Below are positions 1-7,479 of a stretch of 64,000 bases of DNA, one piece after another; the stretch's first letter is position 1; the number at the start of each line of letters is the position of its first letter. Origin of the DNA: Ureibacillus xyleni (GTDB lineage: Bacteria > Bacillota > Bacilli > Bacillales_A > Planococcaceae). The stretch lies in NCBI RefSeq assembly GCF_900217795.1, contig NZ_OBMQ01000008.1, positions 62,001 to 126,000 on the forward strand, given 5' to 3'. Both the position numbers and the translations under genes were made by a program. The notes below the pieces were generated by a model. The model was given only the letters and a program-made list of their open reading frames with translations, did no database searches and was not told where the DNA came from.

Positions 1-172
1 CTAACAAATGAAATAATTGGGAGGACAATCTCATGAATATCCGTTGATGCTTGGTTGAAGGAGAAGGTGACATATACACCATTCCGTCGATGTATTCCCA
101 TAATCCATCATTTGACTCTCTAAATTCATAGTATTCTTCCAGTGTCATGCGATTTTCATTTGAAATTGTCAT
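1..172 (-). CDS. Uma2 family endonuclease, N-terminal part (cut by window edge)
   Basis: Only the first 57 codons are in the window. The start ATG lies under a GGGAGAAG ribosome site. The visible protein has the Uma2/DUF820 N-terminus: a TLEEYYEF segment, then WEYIDGMVYMSPSPS, then KHQRI. In this PD-(D/E)XK-fold family the segment before the MSPSP motif forms the front of the nuclease core; the catalytic D and ExK lie beyond the edge. The biological role of the family is not settled. Family assignment is from the motif order. Confidence 0.85.
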   Translation of the reverse strand, partial: MTISNENRMTLEEYYEFRESNDGLWEYIDGMVYMSPSPSTKHQRIFMRLSSQLFHLL

Positions 173-213
173 CTTCTCCCTTCACTTGATTATGTGTTAT
201 TATCCAGCCACAT

Positions 214-250
214 AAAAAAAGCAAGAACACTTCAAAATGAAATGTCCTGC
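214..250 (-). terminator. Intrinsic terminator of the hemolysin III-like gene
   Basis: On the minus strand an imperfect stem (AGCAGGACATTTCA pairing with TGAAGTGTTCTTGCT) is followed by TTTTTTT just after the stop codon. Confidence 0.65.
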
Positions 251-258
251 TTTTCTCT

Positions 259-900
259 CTATAAGTAAATAGCCACACACGCGACCATACATGCACATCC
301 TGCGATGACAAATAAATGCCAAATCGCGTGATTATAAGGTAACTTTCGCCAAGCGTAAAAGATAGCTCCAAAAGTAAATAATAAACCTCCTGCAAGCAAC
401 ACCGTAAACCCGTCAAATTGTAAAAATTCATATAACGGTTTTATGGCAAAAATGATTAACCAGCCCATTGCAATGTATAAAATCAATGACAATGTTTCAA
501 AACGGTCAATAAAGAAACATTTAAACACAATGCCAAACAGGGCGATTCCCCAAATAATACAAAGTAAAACGATTCCTAACACACCATCAATGGCAATCAT
601 TAAAAATGGCGTATACGTGCCGGCAATTAACACGTAAATGGATGAATGATCTAAAATCGAGAAAAAACGTTTATATTTTTCGGGCATACTATGCAATAGT
701 GTGGACATTAAAAACAGTAATACAAGGGATGCGCCAAAAACGGAATAGGATACGATTTCAACTGGACTTCCTGATTGAACCCCAATGAGTATAAGGGCAA
801 TACAAGCTGGGATACTTAATAATAATCCGATTCCATGGGTAATGGCATTCCAAAGTTCTTCTTTCCAATTTTTATAGTCAAAAGCTTGATCATTTTTCAT
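259..900 (-). CDS. Hemolysin III / PAQR family membrane protein
   Basis: A 213-residue protein with about seven membrane helices. It begins with EELWNAITHGIG, carries the family histidine and ends with a HAIWHLFV segment near the last helix, all typical of the hemolysin III branch of the PAQR family. An upstream ATG at 948 would add 16 residues, but the ATG at 900 sits behind TAGGAG at good spacing and is preferred. The function in Bacillales is uncertain; pore formation was claimed for a Bacillus cereus homologue. It is monocistronic, with its own terminator. Confidence 0.85.
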   Translation of the reverse strand: MKNDQAFDYKNWKEELWNAITHGIGLLLSIPACIALILIGVQSGSPVEIVSYSVFGASLVLLFLMSTLLHSMPEKYKRFFSILDHSSIYVLIAGTYTPFLMIAIDGVLGIVLLCIIWGIALFGIVFKCFFIDRFETLSLILYIAMGWLIIFAIKPLYEFLQFDGFTVLLAGGLLFTFGAIFYAWRKLPYNHAIWHLFVIAGCACMVACVAIYL

Positions 901-1061
901 ATTTCTCACTCCTAATGCTTTCACTATAGCGAAAAAACATTTTGGCAAACACTATCATTTGTCACATTTTAACCGTTTTAAATGTAAGATTACATTTGTC
1001 ATGTTTACAGTAAGTAATCGGTTACATATAATTATCTTAAGCTATAAAAGGATGTGTCAAC

Positions 1062-1904
1062 TTGGGACGAATTCATATTGTTACAGATTCAACTTGTGAT
1101 TTATCAACAGAAGAATTAATGGAACATGACATTAAAGTCGTACCATTAACGATTCAAATTGACGGACAAACATATGTAGACGGGAAAGATTTACAACCCG
1201 AATCATTTTTACATTTAATGAAAAACTCAAAAGAATTACCAAAAAGTTCTCAGCCTGCACCGGGTAAGTTCAAAGAGGTATATGACGAGCTTGGCAAAAA
1301 TGGCGACCAAATCATCTCCATTCATATGACAAGTGGCATGAGTGGTACATATGATTCCGCAAGACAAGCTGCAGAAATGACCGACTCAGACGTAACCGTA
1401 ATCGATTCAAGATATATTGCCGTTGCATTAGCCATCCAAATTCGTGAAGCCATCAAACTTCGCGATCAAGGTGCAACAGTTGAGCAAATCGTGGCGCGTT
1501 TAGATGAAGTGAGAAAAAATACACGCTTATTCGTTGTAGTAGATACACTAGAAAATCTCATCAAAGGCGGCCGCATCGGAAAAGGTAAGGGAATGATTGG
1601 TTCGTTATTAAATATCAAACCAATCGCAACATTAGATGACGGTTCCTACACGCCAATTTCAAAAGCACGGAGCCACAAACAAGTCGTAAAATATTTATAC
1701 GAACAATTTTTAGAAGATACAAAAGGCAAAACAGTAAAAGCAGTCGGCATCTCCCACGCAGACGGGCTCGCAACTTTAGGCAACCCACTAATCGACTTAG
1801 TCAAATCATCAGGTTTTAACGATGTCGAAGTGAAATTCACTTCCCCAATCATTAGCACCCACACAGGTCCGGGGGCAATTGGATTTATTTATTTTGCGGA
1901 GTAG
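1062..1904 (+). CDS. DegV family fatty-acid-binding protein
   Basis: A 280-residue full-length DegV protein. It starts with the family signature VTDSTCDL, has SQPAPGKF and TSGMSGTYDSA in the middle, ENLIKGGRIGKGKG, and ends with THTGPGAIGFIYF. DegV proteins bind a fatty acid and act as the FakB-like partner of a FakA kinase. The start is TTG at 1062 behind AAAGGATG; no ATG or GTG is better placed. It is a single gene followed by a terminator. Confidence 0.93.
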   Translation: MGRIHIVTDSTCDLSTEELMEHDIKVVPLTIQIDGQTYVDGKDLQPESFLHLMKNSKELPKSSQPAPGKFKEVYDELGKNGDQIISIHMTSGMSGTYDSARQAAEMTDSDVTVIDSRYIAVALAIQIREAIKLRDQGATVEQIVARLDEVRKNTRLFVVVDTLENLIKGGRIGKGKGMIGSLLNIKPIATLDDGSYTPISKARSHKQVVKYLYEQFLEDTKGKTVKAVGISHADGLATLGNPLIDLVKSSGFNDVEVKFTSPIISTHTGPGAIGFIYFAE

Positions 1905-1930
1905 ATAATAAAATAAAAGTGTCAATGTTG

Positions 1931-2448
1931 TGTACCCCCAACTTAGTTCGTTCACGTACAACTTAGTCCATCCGCAGAAAAAACAACCGAAAAAACGTCA
2001 GCGCAAAGTGTCAGATTCCTTATACCACAAGGGATTGGCACTTTTTTTGCGTTAAAAATAGGGAGGAACTATGTTGTCTGCAATTTTGAAGGGTTGGAAG
2101 AAAGAGGGGGGAAATGGGCAAATGGGGAAGAACTAAGTTGTATTTTTGGAATAGTTGGAAAGTAGATTGAGAGTAGATGGGGCAAGGGTTTGGGGGTGTC
2201 GGTTGAGGGAAAGATTGGCAAACCAACCAAGATGTCGCTACCAATTCAAGTTACCATGGCAACGTCATTAGTGTGAAAGTAAATTAACTGATACGAGATC
2301 TGCATTTTGCTGAATAAATATCAATTATTCGATTGGTCAATTATACGATTTTCTAGTATTGTTAAATAAAGGAAGTCTAATTATCAGCTTTATGTTTGTA
2401 TAAATATTAACTGGTATGAATAATTATGATAATGGGAGGAGATTGATA
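1931..2448. other. Gene-free interval with G-rich strand and degenerate short repeats
   Basis: No credible gene here. Two ACAACTTAGT-like units occur before the terminator at 2007 and inverted, decayed versions (GGAACTATGTTGT, GAACTAAGTTGT) after it. The + strand from about 2060 to 2215 is unusually rich in G runs. After 2250 the DNA is plain AT-rich leader of the next gene. Confidence 0.4.
2007..2048 (+). terminator. Intrinsic terminator after degV (repeat-family terminator)
   Basis: Stem AGTGTCAGATTCCTT / AAGGGATTGGCACT followed by a T run. Close relatives of this hairpin end genes at 47785 and 53993. Confidence 0.8.
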
Positions 2449-2916
2449 ATGATAATAAATTCTGCAATATTATCCGATGCACCAGTAATTCATGATTTAA
2501 TGATTAAGGCATTTACGGAATACAAGAATGATATCCCACCATCAAGTGCTTTAGAAGAAACTGTTCAGTCAGTATCAGATTCTTTTGAAAAAGAAGAAAA
2601 AGCATTAATTGCTTATGAAGATAATCAACCAGTTGGAATGGTGCGATTTCAGCTAAAAGACGAGGGTTTGTATTTTTATCGTTTGTCAGTTATTCCCGAA
2701 AAGCAAGGTAAAGGCATTGCAAAAATGATATTAAAATCTTTAGAGGATTATGCAAATGAAATCGGAGTTCCTACAATACTATGTAAAGTTAGGATGATGG
2801 TAGTTAAGAATATACAGCTTTATAGTTCGATTGGTTATCATGTTTATGATGAAGAGATTGTGCATAAATCAAACGGTATAAATATTAAAGTTATTTCTAT
2901 GAAAAAAGAACTTTAA
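2449..2916 (+). CDS. GNAT family N-acetyltransferase
   Basis: A 155-residue acetyltransferase of the GNAT fold, using acetyl-CoA; the substrate is unknown. The acetyl-CoA loop is visible as VIPEKQGKGIAKMIL (Q/R-x-x-G-x-G/A). The C-terminal YSSIGYHVYDEE is the usual GNAT end. The ATG at 2449 has GGGAGGAG at ideal spacing, so the ATG 33 bases upstream is rejected. It stands alone. Confidence 0.85.
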   Translation: MIINSAILSDAPVIHDLMIKAFTEYKNDIPPSSALEETVQSVSDSFEKEEKALIAYEDNQPVGMVRFQLKDEGLYFYRLSVIPEKQGKGIAKMILKSLEDYANEIGVPTILCKVRMMVVKNIQLYSSIGYHVYDEEIVHKSNGINIKVISMKKEL

Positions 2917-2933
2917 TTTTTCAAGTAACGAGG

Positions 2934-2965
2934 GCGATTGCTTAACAAGAGCAGTCGCTTTTTTC
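2934..2965 (+). terminator. Intrinsic terminator
   Basis: GCGATTGCT / AGCAGTCGC stem followed by TTTTTT, 18 bases after the GNAT stop. Confidence 0.8.
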
Positions 2966-2992
2966 AAATGAAGATTAATCGAGGTCTGTTCA

Positions 2993-3173
2993 TTGAACAA
3001 GGATAAAGAAACTCCCGAAGCAAGAAGAGAACGATTTAGACAAGAAGAATCAAAGAGGAATTCATGGTGGAGGACTTCAAGATGTGATTGGGGATTTAGG
3101 TTGGAAAGGTGCAGGAATACTCATTCTTTTAATAATAGTTGGTATCGTAATCTATTTAGCATTTTTCAATTAA
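2993..3173 (+). pseudogene. Frameshifted small membrane protein (DUF6366-like)
   Basis: The reading frame opens with TTG and gives NKDKETPEARRERFRQEES, the typical front of the small Bacillus DUF6366 proteins. After codon 23 the rest of the family, LQDVIGDLGWKGAGILILL and a hydrophobic tail ending in LAFFN, continues in another frame. The shift lies near position 3062 (AAGAGGAATTCATGG). This is a disabled gene unless it is a sequencing error or programmed shifting; no classic slippery site is seen. Family naming is from memory of the conserved ends. Confidence 0.65.
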
Positions 3174-3239
3174 ATGGCAGGTCGGCGTAATAAAATTATA
3201 GTGGAAGTTGTTGAGAGACTTGGAAATGAGGTGAATCCA

Positions 3240-3527
3240 GTGGATAATGTTAAATGGATCAATGGAAGCTATAAAGAGGATAATCGTATTTTTGATTCGG
3301 AGTTTGAAGTGAAAAAATGGGCAGATGCTTTATATCCAGACTTTGTTGCTTATTTAGGTAATAAAAATAATGTAGGATATGCAACACCTGATGAAAAGGT
3401 AATTAAATATTTAGCATCTCTTTTACCTCAATGGGCAGTTTATAACAATTTGCAAATCGGTGTCTGTACAGGGAAAACAAAAATAAACGGTCAAATCATC
3501 TATAAAATTTGGACAGTAAAATTATAA
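3240..3527 (+). CDS. Hypothetical protein, 95 residues
   Basis: Not recognised. The protein is soluble, with acidic and aromatic residues (KKWADALYPDFVAYLG, LLPQWAVYNNLQIGV). The GTG at 3240 has AGGTGA six bases upstream and is taken as the start. An ATG at 3174 directly abuts the stop of the broken gene before it but has no ribosome site. A terminator follows 18 bases after the stop. Confidence 0.55.
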   Translation: MDNVKWINGSYKEDNRIFDSEFEVKKWADALYPDFVAYLGNKNNVGYATPDEKVIKYLASLLPQWAVYNNLQIGVCTGKTKINGQIIYKIWTVKL

Positions 3528-3544
3528 TTGTTTTTCACTAACGA

Positions 3545-3578
3545 AGGCATTTCTGGAATAACGGAAACGCCTTTTTTT
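3545..3578 (+). terminator. Intrinsic terminator
   Basis: AGGCATTTC / GAAACGCCT stem with a TTTTTTT tail. Confidence 0.8.
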
Positions 3579-3656
3579 ATTTAATTAGATTACAGAGAAG
3601 TTTAGTAAGGTATTTGGATTATTATGGTAATATTGTTGGTAAGGGGGGTTAATACC

Positions 3657-3818
3657 ATGGGGTTCCAAAGACAAAGGAAACTTAAAGATTGGATTCTTTT
3701 CATAATCATTTCGTTTATTTGTGTGTTTGGTTTAACATACAAAATAAACCTAAATAACGTTCCCAAATGCCACATAGGGAATGTTATTTTGGTTATTAAT
3801 TGTATAATTATCGCTTAA
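3657..3818 (+). CDS. Small membrane protein, 53 residues, possibly truncated
   Basis: Short ORF with AAGGGGGG ahead of the ATG. It has a basic N-terminus, one membrane helix (ILFIIISFICVFGLTY), then a tail encoded by a long inverted repeat. The tail therefore may not be original protein sequence. Not recognised; may be a truncated gene. Confidence 0.4.
   Translation: MGFQRQRKLKDWILFIIISFICVFGLTYKINLNNVPKCHIGNVILVINCIIIA
3743..3797. repeat. Long imperfect inverted repeat inside the small ORF
   Basis: Arms of about 20 bp (core AAATAACGTTCCC and GGGAATGTTATTT) around a 12-base loop. No T tract ends it as in a normal terminator, so it may be a small palindromic element. Confidence 0.6.
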
Positions 3819-3839
3819 ATAATTTCGAGGAGGTTGTTT

Positions 3840-4064
3840 ATGAAAATAACAGAAGACTACGGCAAAGTGAAGATAGATGACTTTGAATTTTATGGTGAAA
3901 TTAAAGATGAAAAATGTTCTAAATGCAAGTTTAATTTAGTATATTACGATGATTTTGATTCTTATTTTTGTCCTAAATGTAATAGTTGGACTGAATCAAA
4001 ATGTAGTGACCCTACTTGCAAATATTGCTCTATTCGACCAGACACTCCTTTAACTCGCAAATAG
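3840..4064 (+). CDS. Zinc-ribbon-like cysteine-rich small protein
   Basis: A 74-residue protein with C-x2-C pairs at CSKC and CPKC (a likely zinc ribbon), then a second cysteine group in the tail CSDPTCKYCSIRPDTPL. The same tail pattern, CSDPxCxYCSxRPxxPL, makes up most of the 36-residue protein at 63277. The ATG at 3840 sits behind GGAGG; a TTG two codons earlier overlaps that site. Function unknown; metal binding is inferred from the cysteines only. Confidence 0.6.
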   Translation: MKITEDYGKVKIDDFEFYGEIKDEKCSKCKFNLVYYDDFDSYFCPKCNSWTESKCSDPTCKYCSIRPDTPLTRK

Positions 4065-4310
4065 TGAAATTAAACTCCCCTGAAAGAACGTAATCATCTT
4101 TTATTTTCTTTGAATATTGTCTATACAGATTTTTATGTAAATATATAAACAGGGCTACGATAATACTTTTCAAGATTATGTAGAGTGTGATTTCTGAATA
4201 AAAACCTGTATATTTAATTGAAAAAACGCTCTTCAACAAAACCAGCTAATAGTAACTTATCGGTTATTCAATTAAAGGGCCATTAATTCAACCGACATAA
4301 AAGAGCATCG

Positions 4311-4320
4311 TACTCACAGT
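4311..4320. repeat. Left target-site duplication of the 1.2-kb element
   Basis: TACTCACAGT, identical to 5543-5552. The uninterrupted form of this site (TACTCATAGT in the same hairpin context) is present at 7449-7458. Confidence 0.85.
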
Positions 4321-4363
4321 TAACCCGTTCAGTTGTCTGGTACAAAAAGAGAATTATACACAG

Positions 4364-4406
4364 AAATAGACTACCGATTAACATACTAATTGGTAGTCTA
4401 TTTTTT
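4364..4406 (+). terminator. Intrinsic terminator just inside the left end of the element
   Basis: AATAGACTACC / GGTAGTCTATT stem followed by TTTTTT. It would stop transcription entering the element from the left. Confidence 0.8.
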
Positions 4407-4407
4407 A

Positions 4408-4787
4408 TTGATATATAAGAATTCCCAATGAATTCACAGCATTTTTAACACAACAATTAGCAATTAAATTAGCAATGTAACAATAGTTGTTGTTATATAG
4501 TAAAAACATGCTAATTAGGATGTTAATTAATATGTTAAAACAGATGTTAAATTTACCTACTCAACGACTTTGAATAGCATATAGGGCGTATTCATCGGAA
4601 AGTATAGTCTATAAACGAAAGCGATGTATGAAAATGTTCGAAACATATCTGTCTTTCACATTAACATGAAACTTTTTTGGAATGTTTGAAAAATAGTTGT
4701 ATAGTATAAATGGATGTTAAAATTTGGCTAATTCAGCTAAGAGGAGTTGTTCACTTAAATATATATTAAATTAAATGGAGGTGTATT
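4408..4787 (+). promoter_or_regulatory. AT-rich control region with 12-bp iterons upstream of the passenger gene
   Basis: No gene is seen. Two TTAGCAAT units lie 12 bp apart at 4457 and 4469. Four ATG(C/T)TAA units lie exactly 12 bp apart at 4508, 4520, 4532 and 4544, and one more ATGTTAA lies near 4713. The regular spacing suggests a DNA-binding site, either for a regulator of the passenger gene or for a transposase. A TATAAA at about 4705 may be a -10 box, but no convincing -35 is seen. Confidence 0.5.
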
Positions 4788-5351
4788 ATGGAACGAAAAA
4801 ATATGATGATTAAAAAGATAGTAATTTATGGTCTTCTACTTATTACAACATTATCAACTTACCTTAGTTATCATCTATATAAGGAAAATCAATATTTTAA
4901 GATTGGAATGGGGGCAGAATATCATGCTACAGTTGTAAAAACTTTAAATCGAATTAATGAAAATGATATTAGCTTTTGGGTTGAAACTTTAAAAAGCGAA
5001 GAAGATGGCGATGTTCTTTTAGAACGTTATATTGATAATCTGAATGAACTTGTTAAGGGATATGATAGGATGAATGCTAATGTTGGCATTATCGGAATAC
5101 AGATAAAACACCTTACAGAGCATTATCGTGAGTTAGAAAGTAATTTAGATGAAGGAAAGGATATTGAAATTTATAAGGAAGAAATCAGTATGAACATTAA
5201 ATTTATAAGAGATGTTCTAACGCAAGTTCAATCGGATTTAGGTCATGATAAAAGTGAAATACTATGGTACACAGAACTGTCAAATGATGAAACAAAGACA
5301 GCAAATTATATATGGAAAGAATTTAAAAACTTCGAGAAGGAAAGTAAATGA
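4788..5351 (+). CDS. Membrane-anchored protein of unknown function (passenger of the element)
   Basis: A 187-residue protein behind a strong GGAGGTG site. It has a basic N-terminus and a single membrane helix at about residues 9-26, followed by an outside-facing, charged, probably all-helical domain of about 150 residues. No catalytic motif is visible. It is the only gene between the terminal inverted repeats, so it is probably what the element carries as cargo. Not recognised. Confidence 0.75.
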   Translation: MERKNMMIKKIVIYGLLLITTLSTYLSYHLYKENQYFKIGMGAEYHATVVKTLNRINENDISFWVETLKSEEDGDVLLERYIDNLNELVKGYDRMNANVGIIGIQIKHLTEHYRELESNLDEGKDIEIYKEEISMNIKFIRDVLTQVQSDLGHDKSEILWYTELSNDETKTANYIWKEFKNFEKESK

Positions 5352-5390
5352 TGATTTTATCTAATAAGGGATTTTGTTGAATATTCGAAT

Positions 5391-5430
5391 AAAAAGGACT
5401 TAGTTTACTTAATGAACTAAGTCCTTTTTT
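5391..5430 (+). terminator. Intrinsic terminator of the passenger gene
   Basis: Near-perfect stem AAGGACTTAGTT / AACTAAGTCCTT with a TTTTTT tail, and an A run on the other side, so it should work in both directions. Confidence 0.88.
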
Positions 5431-5542
5431 CTGTTAAAAGTTATGCTAATTACTGTATCAATTATAGTGATAATGTTCTTGTCAATATTATGCTATTTCG
5501 AATGCTATTTTGTATGTTTGTACTACTGAACTGAACGGGTTA

Positions 5543-5552
5543 TACTCACAGT
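5543..5552. repeat. Right target-site duplication of the 1.2-kb element
   Basis: TACTCACAGT, identical to 4311-4320, directly followed by the second half (ACCAATGCTCTTT) of the interrupted terminator hairpin. Confidence 0.85.
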
Positions 5553-5573
5553 ACCAATGCTCTTTCATTGCTT

Positions 5574-6005
5574 TTATTCAGTTATTCTTAATCCCTCGTA
5601 CTCATTCTCCTCCTCCTGCTGTTCGAAATACCATAAAGAACGCTCGTACAATTCATCCTCAGTCATTTTAAAAAGAGGAGAGTCGAGAATGCAGTAATCC
5701 TCCTCCTCTTGGTCTTCCAGAGGCTTTTCCAGGTTTTCCTCGAACATTTCCCATGGATATTCACCAAGCTCTTCCTCCGCCCTCTCCTCTTGGTCTTCCA
5801 GAGGCTTTTCCAGGTTTTCCTCGAACATTTCCCATGGATATTCACCAAGCTCTTCCTCCGCCATTTGTGCAAGTTTGTCGGGATGCATTTTCATGATTGA
5901 AACTTCACGTACATTGACCACTTCATTCGCTTTTTTCTCGCCCAATGCCCTCGTTAAATTCTCGCAGAAGTTTAACTGTCTTTTCAGCTTTTCTAAGCGT
6001 TTCAT
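5574..6005 (-). CDS. Acidic hypothetical protein with internal 27-residue duplication
   Basis: A 143-residue, strongly acidic protein. A 27-residue block beginning AEEELGEYPWEMFEEN occurs twice in tandem because of an almost perfect 81-bp DNA duplication. The C-terminus (YCILDSPLFKMTEDELYERS onward) has a truncated paralogue at 7480-7620. The ATG at 6005 has no ribosome site, and the frame upstream is closed by a stop, so the N-terminus may be lost or the start may lie further in. Its own terminator was split by the inserted 1.2-kb element. Function unknown. Confidence 0.5.
   Translation of the reverse strand: MKRLEKLKRQLNFCENLTRALGEKKANEVVNVREVSIMKMHPDKLAQMAEEELGEYPWEMFEENLEKPLEDQEERAEEELGEYPWEMFEENLEKPLEDQEEEDYCILDSPLFKMTEDELYERSLWYFEQQEEENEYEGLRITE
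5703..5862. repeat. 81-bp tandem duplication within a gene
   Basis: Bases 5703-5781 and 5784-5862 are identical over 79 positions at an 81-base period, so the reading frame is kept. The lack of divergence points to a recent event. Confidence 0.92.
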
Positions 6006-6195
6006 TATCGAAATGTGGGATGGCTAAGGTTGAGATCATTCAACGAGGGGCAAGAGAATTAAAGACAACATCTTAGATAAATAGATTTACAATAGTAATT
6101 GTTACATCAGTTTAAGAAAATAACCATTTAGGCGATATAAAAAGTAAAGGATTACTGGAAAAAAAAGTTAATATAAAAGCGGAAGGTTGATGGAG

Positions 6196-6858
6196 ATGTT
6201 TCAAGCAATAGGTTCCTATGACAATACAAAGATTTGGCAAGGTAAAGATGTAAGTAAAATTTCAAATTCCACTATCCAAAATACTCTTGTAGAGAATGAA
6301 GAAGTTGTAGAAAAATCAAATACTGTATTAGTAAATGGTGTTGAGTATAATGCTGAGGATGTTGAACGTTGGGATGTCTATATCAAAAATTTGCATCCGA
6401 CTTTTATTGCCTTTGGGATTGTTGCAACTGAGGGTTTCGGAACGGATATTATTCCAGCAGGTTCGACATCCATTCATTTCTATGAATTTTGTTCAATGCT
6501 TGAAAGTGGAGAAGTGATTAGCAACGACAATGTTAGAAATGGTGAAGATAACTATGAAAATGCACATTGGAAAGAACGTTTGAAATTAGCGACTTTTGAT
6601 AATGGGAAAAGTGATACCAAAAAAAGTGAAGATATCTTGGGGATTATTAATCGATGTTATGAACTTGGCATGATGACTGCAAATAATAGTTTAATTTTGC
6701 CAGAAGAGTTATCTAATATCCGTATGAAAAAGAGGTATGATGAACAACGCTCCTTATTAACTAAACCGAGTTTGCAAAATTTTAAAGAGCAGAGTAAAGA
6801 TATTGAACAACTATATAAATCAACACGAGTTCTAAATGCCTATCGAAATTCAATTTGA
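6196..6858 (+). CDS. Hypothetical protein, 220 residues
   Basis: Soluble protein without recognised motif; it contains VLVNGVEYNAEDVERWD and a central WKERLKLATFDNGK. Start candidates are TTG 6187, ATG 6190 and ATG 6196; GGAAGG at 6181-6186 is best spaced for 6196. The gene is intact within a region where many neighbours are broken. Confidence 0.6.
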   Translation: MFQAIGSYDNTKIWQGKDVSKISNSTIQNTLVENEEVVEKSNTVLVNGVEYNAEDVERWDVYIKNLHPTFIAFGIVATEGFGTDIIPAGSTSIHFYEFCSMLESGEVISNDNVRNGEDNYENAHWKERLKLATFDNGKSDTKKSEDILGIINRCYELGMMTANNSLILPEELSNIRMKKRYDEQRSLLTKPSLQNFKEQSKDIEQLYKSTRVLNAYRNSI

Positions 6859-6927
6859 TAATTGTAGCTATATCGTGGAAAAAGTGATTGGAATCTAATT
6901 AAAGTATAAATATAAAGGGGTGTTGTC

Positions 6928-7329
6928 GTGAAAGAATTAATGCCGTATTTATGGAAGTTAGCATGGGTTGTCGGTTTATTTTTATTAACAATAATAAGTT
7001 TTAATATTGAAAAACATATCGATTCATACTCAACTTCCATACAAAGCATAACACCAGTATATTGTGCTAATTTTTTAATTCATTTAATTTGGGGTGTATA
7101 TTTATCTTTAATATTAATAAAGAAATGGACTTTTCAAATTAACAAATCTCTATTTTTATGTGTATTTTTACCTTGCTTTCTTTTTTCTGTCATCTTACCA
7201 GTTGGCTTTCTTACGTCAATAAATTTCCCTATAGGCGGTGTATGGTTTATAAAAATTGTTTCCTCAGGATTAATTGAAATTGTAGCTGGTTTAACATTTA
7301 TGTTAAGTATTTTTAATAAGAAAGTGTAA
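6928..7329 (+). CDS. Four-helix membrane protein of unknown function
   Basis: A 133-residue hydrophobic protein with about four membrane helices. The GTG start at 6928 follows AAAGGGGTG. It is not recognised. It follows the 6196 gene in the same direction after a 69-base gap, so the two could be co-transcribed. Confidence 0.6.
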   Translation: MKELMPYLWKLAWVVGLFLLTIISFNIEKHIDSYSTSIQSITPVYCANFLIHLIWGVYLSLILIKKWTFQINKSLFLCVFLPCFLFSVILPVGFLTSINFPIGGVWFIKIVSSGLIEIVAGLTFMLSIFNKKV

Positions 7330-7435
7330 ATAATTAAATCATTTCTCGAAGGCAAATTACTAAACTAATGGGGGCTTTAGTTCAATTACATTATTCAACA
7401 ATTGCGCGCATTGATTAAATAATAGGCAACCGACA

Positions 7436-7472
7436 TAAAAGAGCATCGTACTCATAGTACCAACGCTCTTTC
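7436..7472 (-). terminator. Intact copy of the terminator hairpin that the 1.2-kb element split
   Basis: Minus strand: AAAGAGCGTTGGTACTATGAGTACGATGCTCTTT, a GAGC...GCTC based stem with T tail (written here in parts: AAAGAGC, loop, GCTCTTT). It serves as the empty-site reference for the insertion at 4311-5552. Confidence 0.7.
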
Positions 7473-7479
7473 ATTGTTT

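Larger units (their letters stand above)
4321..5542. mobile_element. Transposase-less TIR element with passenger gene (MIC-like)
   Basis: The ends are inverted copies: TAACCCGTTCAGTT is perfect for 14 bp, and similarity continues through GTACAAA to about base 28. The element is flanked by the 10-bp direct repeat TACTCACAGT. It lies in the loop of a terminator hairpin whose intact relative is at 7436-7472. Inside are a terminator near each end, a set of 12-bp direct repeats and one gene for a membrane-anchored protein; no transposase gene is present. This organisation matches the mobile insertion cassettes (MICs) described for IS231-related elements of the Bacillus cereus group, though the end sequences do not look like IS231. 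Movement would need a transposase from elsewhere. Confidence 0.85.

Noticed and set aside
2020..2244. 74-codon minus-strand ORF
   Set aside because: Complement of a G-rich intergenic stretch and a terminator; proline/serine-rich low-complexity product, no ribosome site.
4030..4239. 69-codon minus-strand ORF with a hydrophobic segment
   Set aside because: No ribosome site, overlaps the end of the cysteine-rich gene, no family resemblance.
4321..5542. Ordinary insertion sequence
   Set aside because: The only gene encodes a membrane-anchored protein with no DDE, HUH or recombinase motif.
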